Positions 4,623 through 6,002 of a stretch of 6,002 bases of DNA are shown here, piece after piece. Source of the stretch: Bacillota bacterium (lineage in GTDB: Bacteria > Bacillota > Clostridia > Christensenellales > CAG-138); contig JAEZLG010000167.1 of the NCBI GenBank assembly GCA_023435855.1, positions 1 through 6,002 on the forward strand. Direction: 5' to 3'. The position numbers and the translations under genes were made by a program. The first letter of the stretch is position 1. Every line of letters begins with the position of its first letter. Under the pieces are notes generated by a model. That model was given only the letters and a program-made list of their open reading frames with translations, was not told the origin of the DNA and did no database searches.

Positions 4623-5243
4623 ATGCCTAAGGTTGCATTGTACAATATTTCCGGCAAGAGCGTCGGCGAAATCGAGCTCAGCGACGACGTGTTTGGCGTA
4701 GAAGTCAACACCGCCGCGATGCACACGGTTATAACAGCCTACCTCGCTAACCAGCGCCAGGGCACCCAGAGCGCCCTCACCCGCGCCGAAGTTCGCGGCG
4801 GCGGCATTAAACCGTGGCGTCAGAAGGGCACCGGCCGTGCCCGTCAGGGTTCCACCCGTTCCCCGCAGTGGAGGCATTGAGGCGTTGTATTCGCTCCCAA
4901 GCCGCGCGACTATCGCGTGAGCGTCAACCGCAAGGTGAAGCGCCTTGCGCTCAAGAGCGCCCTTACGTCCAAGGTCAACGATCAGAGCATCATCGTGTTT
5001 GACGCGTTGGATCTTTCCGCCCCCAAGACCAAGGAGATGGTCAAGGTGCTGAGCGCCGTCAACGTTTCCCGCGCGCTCGTCGTGCTCCCCGAGAAGAATG
5101 AGACCGTGGAACGCGCCGCAAGCAACATCCCCAATGTAAAGACCACCCTCGTAGGCACCCTCAACACCTACGAAGTGCTCAAGTATGAAACGCTGATCCT
5201 CACCAAGGATTCGCTCGCCAAAATCGAGGAGGTGTACAACTGA
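4623..5243 (+). CDS. rplD: 50S ribosomal protein L4, interrupted by one in-frame TGA
   Basis: This encodes L4, a large-subunit assembly protein whose extended loop lines the peptide exit tunnel. Reading through one stop gives 206 positions, the normal length. The N-terminus MPKVALYNISGKSVGEIEL, the loop with KPWRQKGTGRARQGS then TRSPQWRH, and the C-terminal KVKRLALKSAL are all canonical. At codon 86 the gene reads TGA (4878-4880) where the conserved first glycine of the GGV motif is expected. The frame does not shift and downstream GVVFAPKPRDY is intact. The next in-frame start-type codon (GTG 4917) has no ribosome binding site, so split translation is unlikely. AAAGGAGA (4608-4615) sets the start; a TTG at 4605 is rejected because it precedes that site. 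Taken literally the gene is broken, but it looks otherwise under normal selection. A single G-to-T error or mutation from GGA is the simplest explanation. Confidence 0.9.
4878..4880 (+). other. rplD: In-frame TGA codon inside rplD
   Basis: The codon context is TGG AGG CAT TGA GGC GTT GTA TTC, read W R H stop G V V F. E. coli L4 has WRSGGVTF and B. subtilis L4 has WRGGGVVF at this place (from memory), so the stop replaces a glycine. One base change (GGA to TGA) accounts for it. TGA also terminates the Crp-type, lipoprotein, permease, RNHCP, rpsJ and rplD genes in this window. Confidence 0.9.
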
Positions 5244-5539
5244 TGAAAAACGCGCATGACATTATCGTCAAGCCCGTGCTCACAGAAAAGAGCTATGACA
5301 TCCTGCCCGGCAAGACCTACACCTTCGTCGTCGACAAGAAGGCATCGAAAACCGAGATCCGTCAGGCAGTTGAAGAGGTGTTCGGCGTAAAGGTAGAAAG
5401 CGTCAACACCATCAACAATCTCGGCAAAATGAAGAGGCAGGGAAAAACCGAGGGCCGTCGTCCCTCCACGAAGAAAGCCTACGTGAAGTTGAAGGAGAAC
5501 TCCAAGGGCATCGAGTTCTTCGACAGCTTGGCGCAGTAA
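5243..5539 (+). CDS. rplW: 50S ribosomal protein L23
   Basis: This encodes L23, located at the exit of the peptide tunnel, where it helps dock trigger factor and the signal recognition particle. The 98 residues match the usual bacterial length. DIIVKPVLTEKSYDIL at residues 6-21 is the typical N-terminal strand and helix. TKKAYVKLKENSKGIEFFD at about residues 76-94 carries the L23 signature. The ATG shares one base with the rplD stop (TGATG at 5241-5245), and its ribosome binding site GAGGAGG (5226-5232) lies inside the end of rplD. That arrangement suggests translational coupling, so translation through the second half of rplD may matter for L23 output. The stop is TAA. Confidence 0.97.
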   Translation: MKNAHDIIVKPVLTEKSYDILPGKTYTFVVDKKASKTEIRQAVEEVFGVKVESVNTINNLGKMKRQGKTEGRRPSTKKAYVKLKENSKGIEFFDSLAQ

Positions 5540-5550
5540 GGAGGCAACAC

Positions 5551-6002
5551 ATGGCAATCCGTAAGATCAACCCGACAACCCCCGGTCAGCGCTTTATGAC
5601 CGTTTCTTCCTTCGAGGAGATTACGACCAACGAGCCGGAACGCTCCCTCCTTGAAGACCTTAAGCGCACCGGCGGCCGCAACAATGCCGGCCGCATCACC
5701 GTACGCCACCGCGGCGGCGGCGCGAAGCGCAAGTATCGCATCATCGATTTCAAGCGCAACAAGGACGGCGTACCCGCGAAGGTCGCCACCATCGAGTACG
5801 ACCCCAACCGCAGCGCAAACATCGCCCTTTTAAACTATGCCGACGGCGAAAAGCGCTATATCATCGCTCCTTTGGGCCTTCATGTCGGCGATACGATCGT
5901 CAGCGGCGAAGGTGCCGATATCAAAGTGGGCAACGCCATGCAGATTAAGCAGATACCCTTGGGTACCATGATTCACTGCATCGAGCTCAAGCCAGGCAAG
6001 GG
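5551..6002 (+). CDS. rplB: 50S ribosomal protein L2, N-terminal part (3' end outside window)
   Basis: This encodes L2, a primary 23S rRNA-binding protein required for subunit association and peptidyl-transferase activity. About 150 of the usual roughly 275 residues are present. The conserved blocks TPGQRFMTVSSFEEIT, GRITVRHRGGGAKRKYRIID, FKRNKDGVPAKVATIEYDPN and IELKPGKG identify it without doubt. The functionally important C-terminal region with the conserved histidine lies beyond the window. ATG 5551 follows AAGGAGG (5538-5544) at 6-nt spacing, and that site overlaps the rplW stop codon. The reading frame has no internal stop up to the window end. Confidence 0.97.
   Translation, partial: MAIRKINPTTPGQRFMTVSSFEEITTNEPERSLLEDLKRTGGRNNAGRITVRHRGGGAKRKYRIIDFKRNKDGVPAKVATIEYDPNRSANIALLNYADGEKRYIIAPLGLHVGDTIVSGEGADIKVGNAMQIKQIPLGTMIHCIELKPGK

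Noticed and set aside
4878..4940. Selenocysteine insertion at the rplD TGA
   Set aside because: The site is a conserved structural glycine, and only a minor CGCG/CGCG pairing (4905-4917) follows, not a convincing SECIS-type hairpin.
4917..5243. An independent gene starting at GTG 4917
   Set aside because: It is the second half of L4 in the same frame as the first half, and no ribosome binding site precedes the GTG.

Overview
The window is bacterial and all recognisable genes lie on the + strand. It most resembles a moderately GC-rich Bacillota of the class Clostridia, probably an uncultured gut lineage. This rests on strong GGAGG-type ribosome binding sites, a lipoprotein-type substrate-binding protein, the sequence style of the L4, L23 and S10 proteins, and an RNHCP zinc-ribbon protein of clostridial style. 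No database search was possible, so the lineage is an inference.

Positions 1-2669 hold a tightly packed operon. It contains the C-terminal part of a Crp/Fnr-family regulator, then a substrate-binding lipoprotein, a membrane permease and an ATPase, which together form an ABC importer of the NitT/TauT/SsuABC type. The gap between the first two genes is 4 nt, and both later junctions are 4-nt ATGA overlaps. The regulator probably controls this importer. The substrate cannot be read from sequence.

Positions 2670-2997 carry no credible gene. They hold a symmetrical A/T-rich terminator hairpin and an unusually dense row of small perfect inverted repeats, most with 3-nt loops, followed by a clear sigma-A-type promoter. 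That promoter drives a small RNHCP-domain zinc-ribbon protein. Its start is puzzling: a strong Shine-Dalgarno sequence is followed at ideal spacing by an in-frame ACG instead of ATG.

Positions 3328-3641 hold a possible weak terminator, a good promoter and a leader of about 190 nt with several competing pairings. From 3642 to the window end runs the start of the S10 ribosomal-protein operon in canonical order: rpsJ (S10), rplC (L3), rplD (L4), rplW (L23), rplB (L2, cut by the window end).

The most remarkable point is an in-frame TGA at 4878-4880 inside rplD. It sits where a highly conserved glycine of the L4 tunnel loop is expected, and the reading frame is otherwise intact on both sides. TGA ends most other genes here, so global recoding is unlikely. 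A base error, a real nonsense mutation, or local readthrough remain possible. The odd ACG in front of the RNHCP gene may be a second single-base anomaly, which makes sequence quality the first thing to test.
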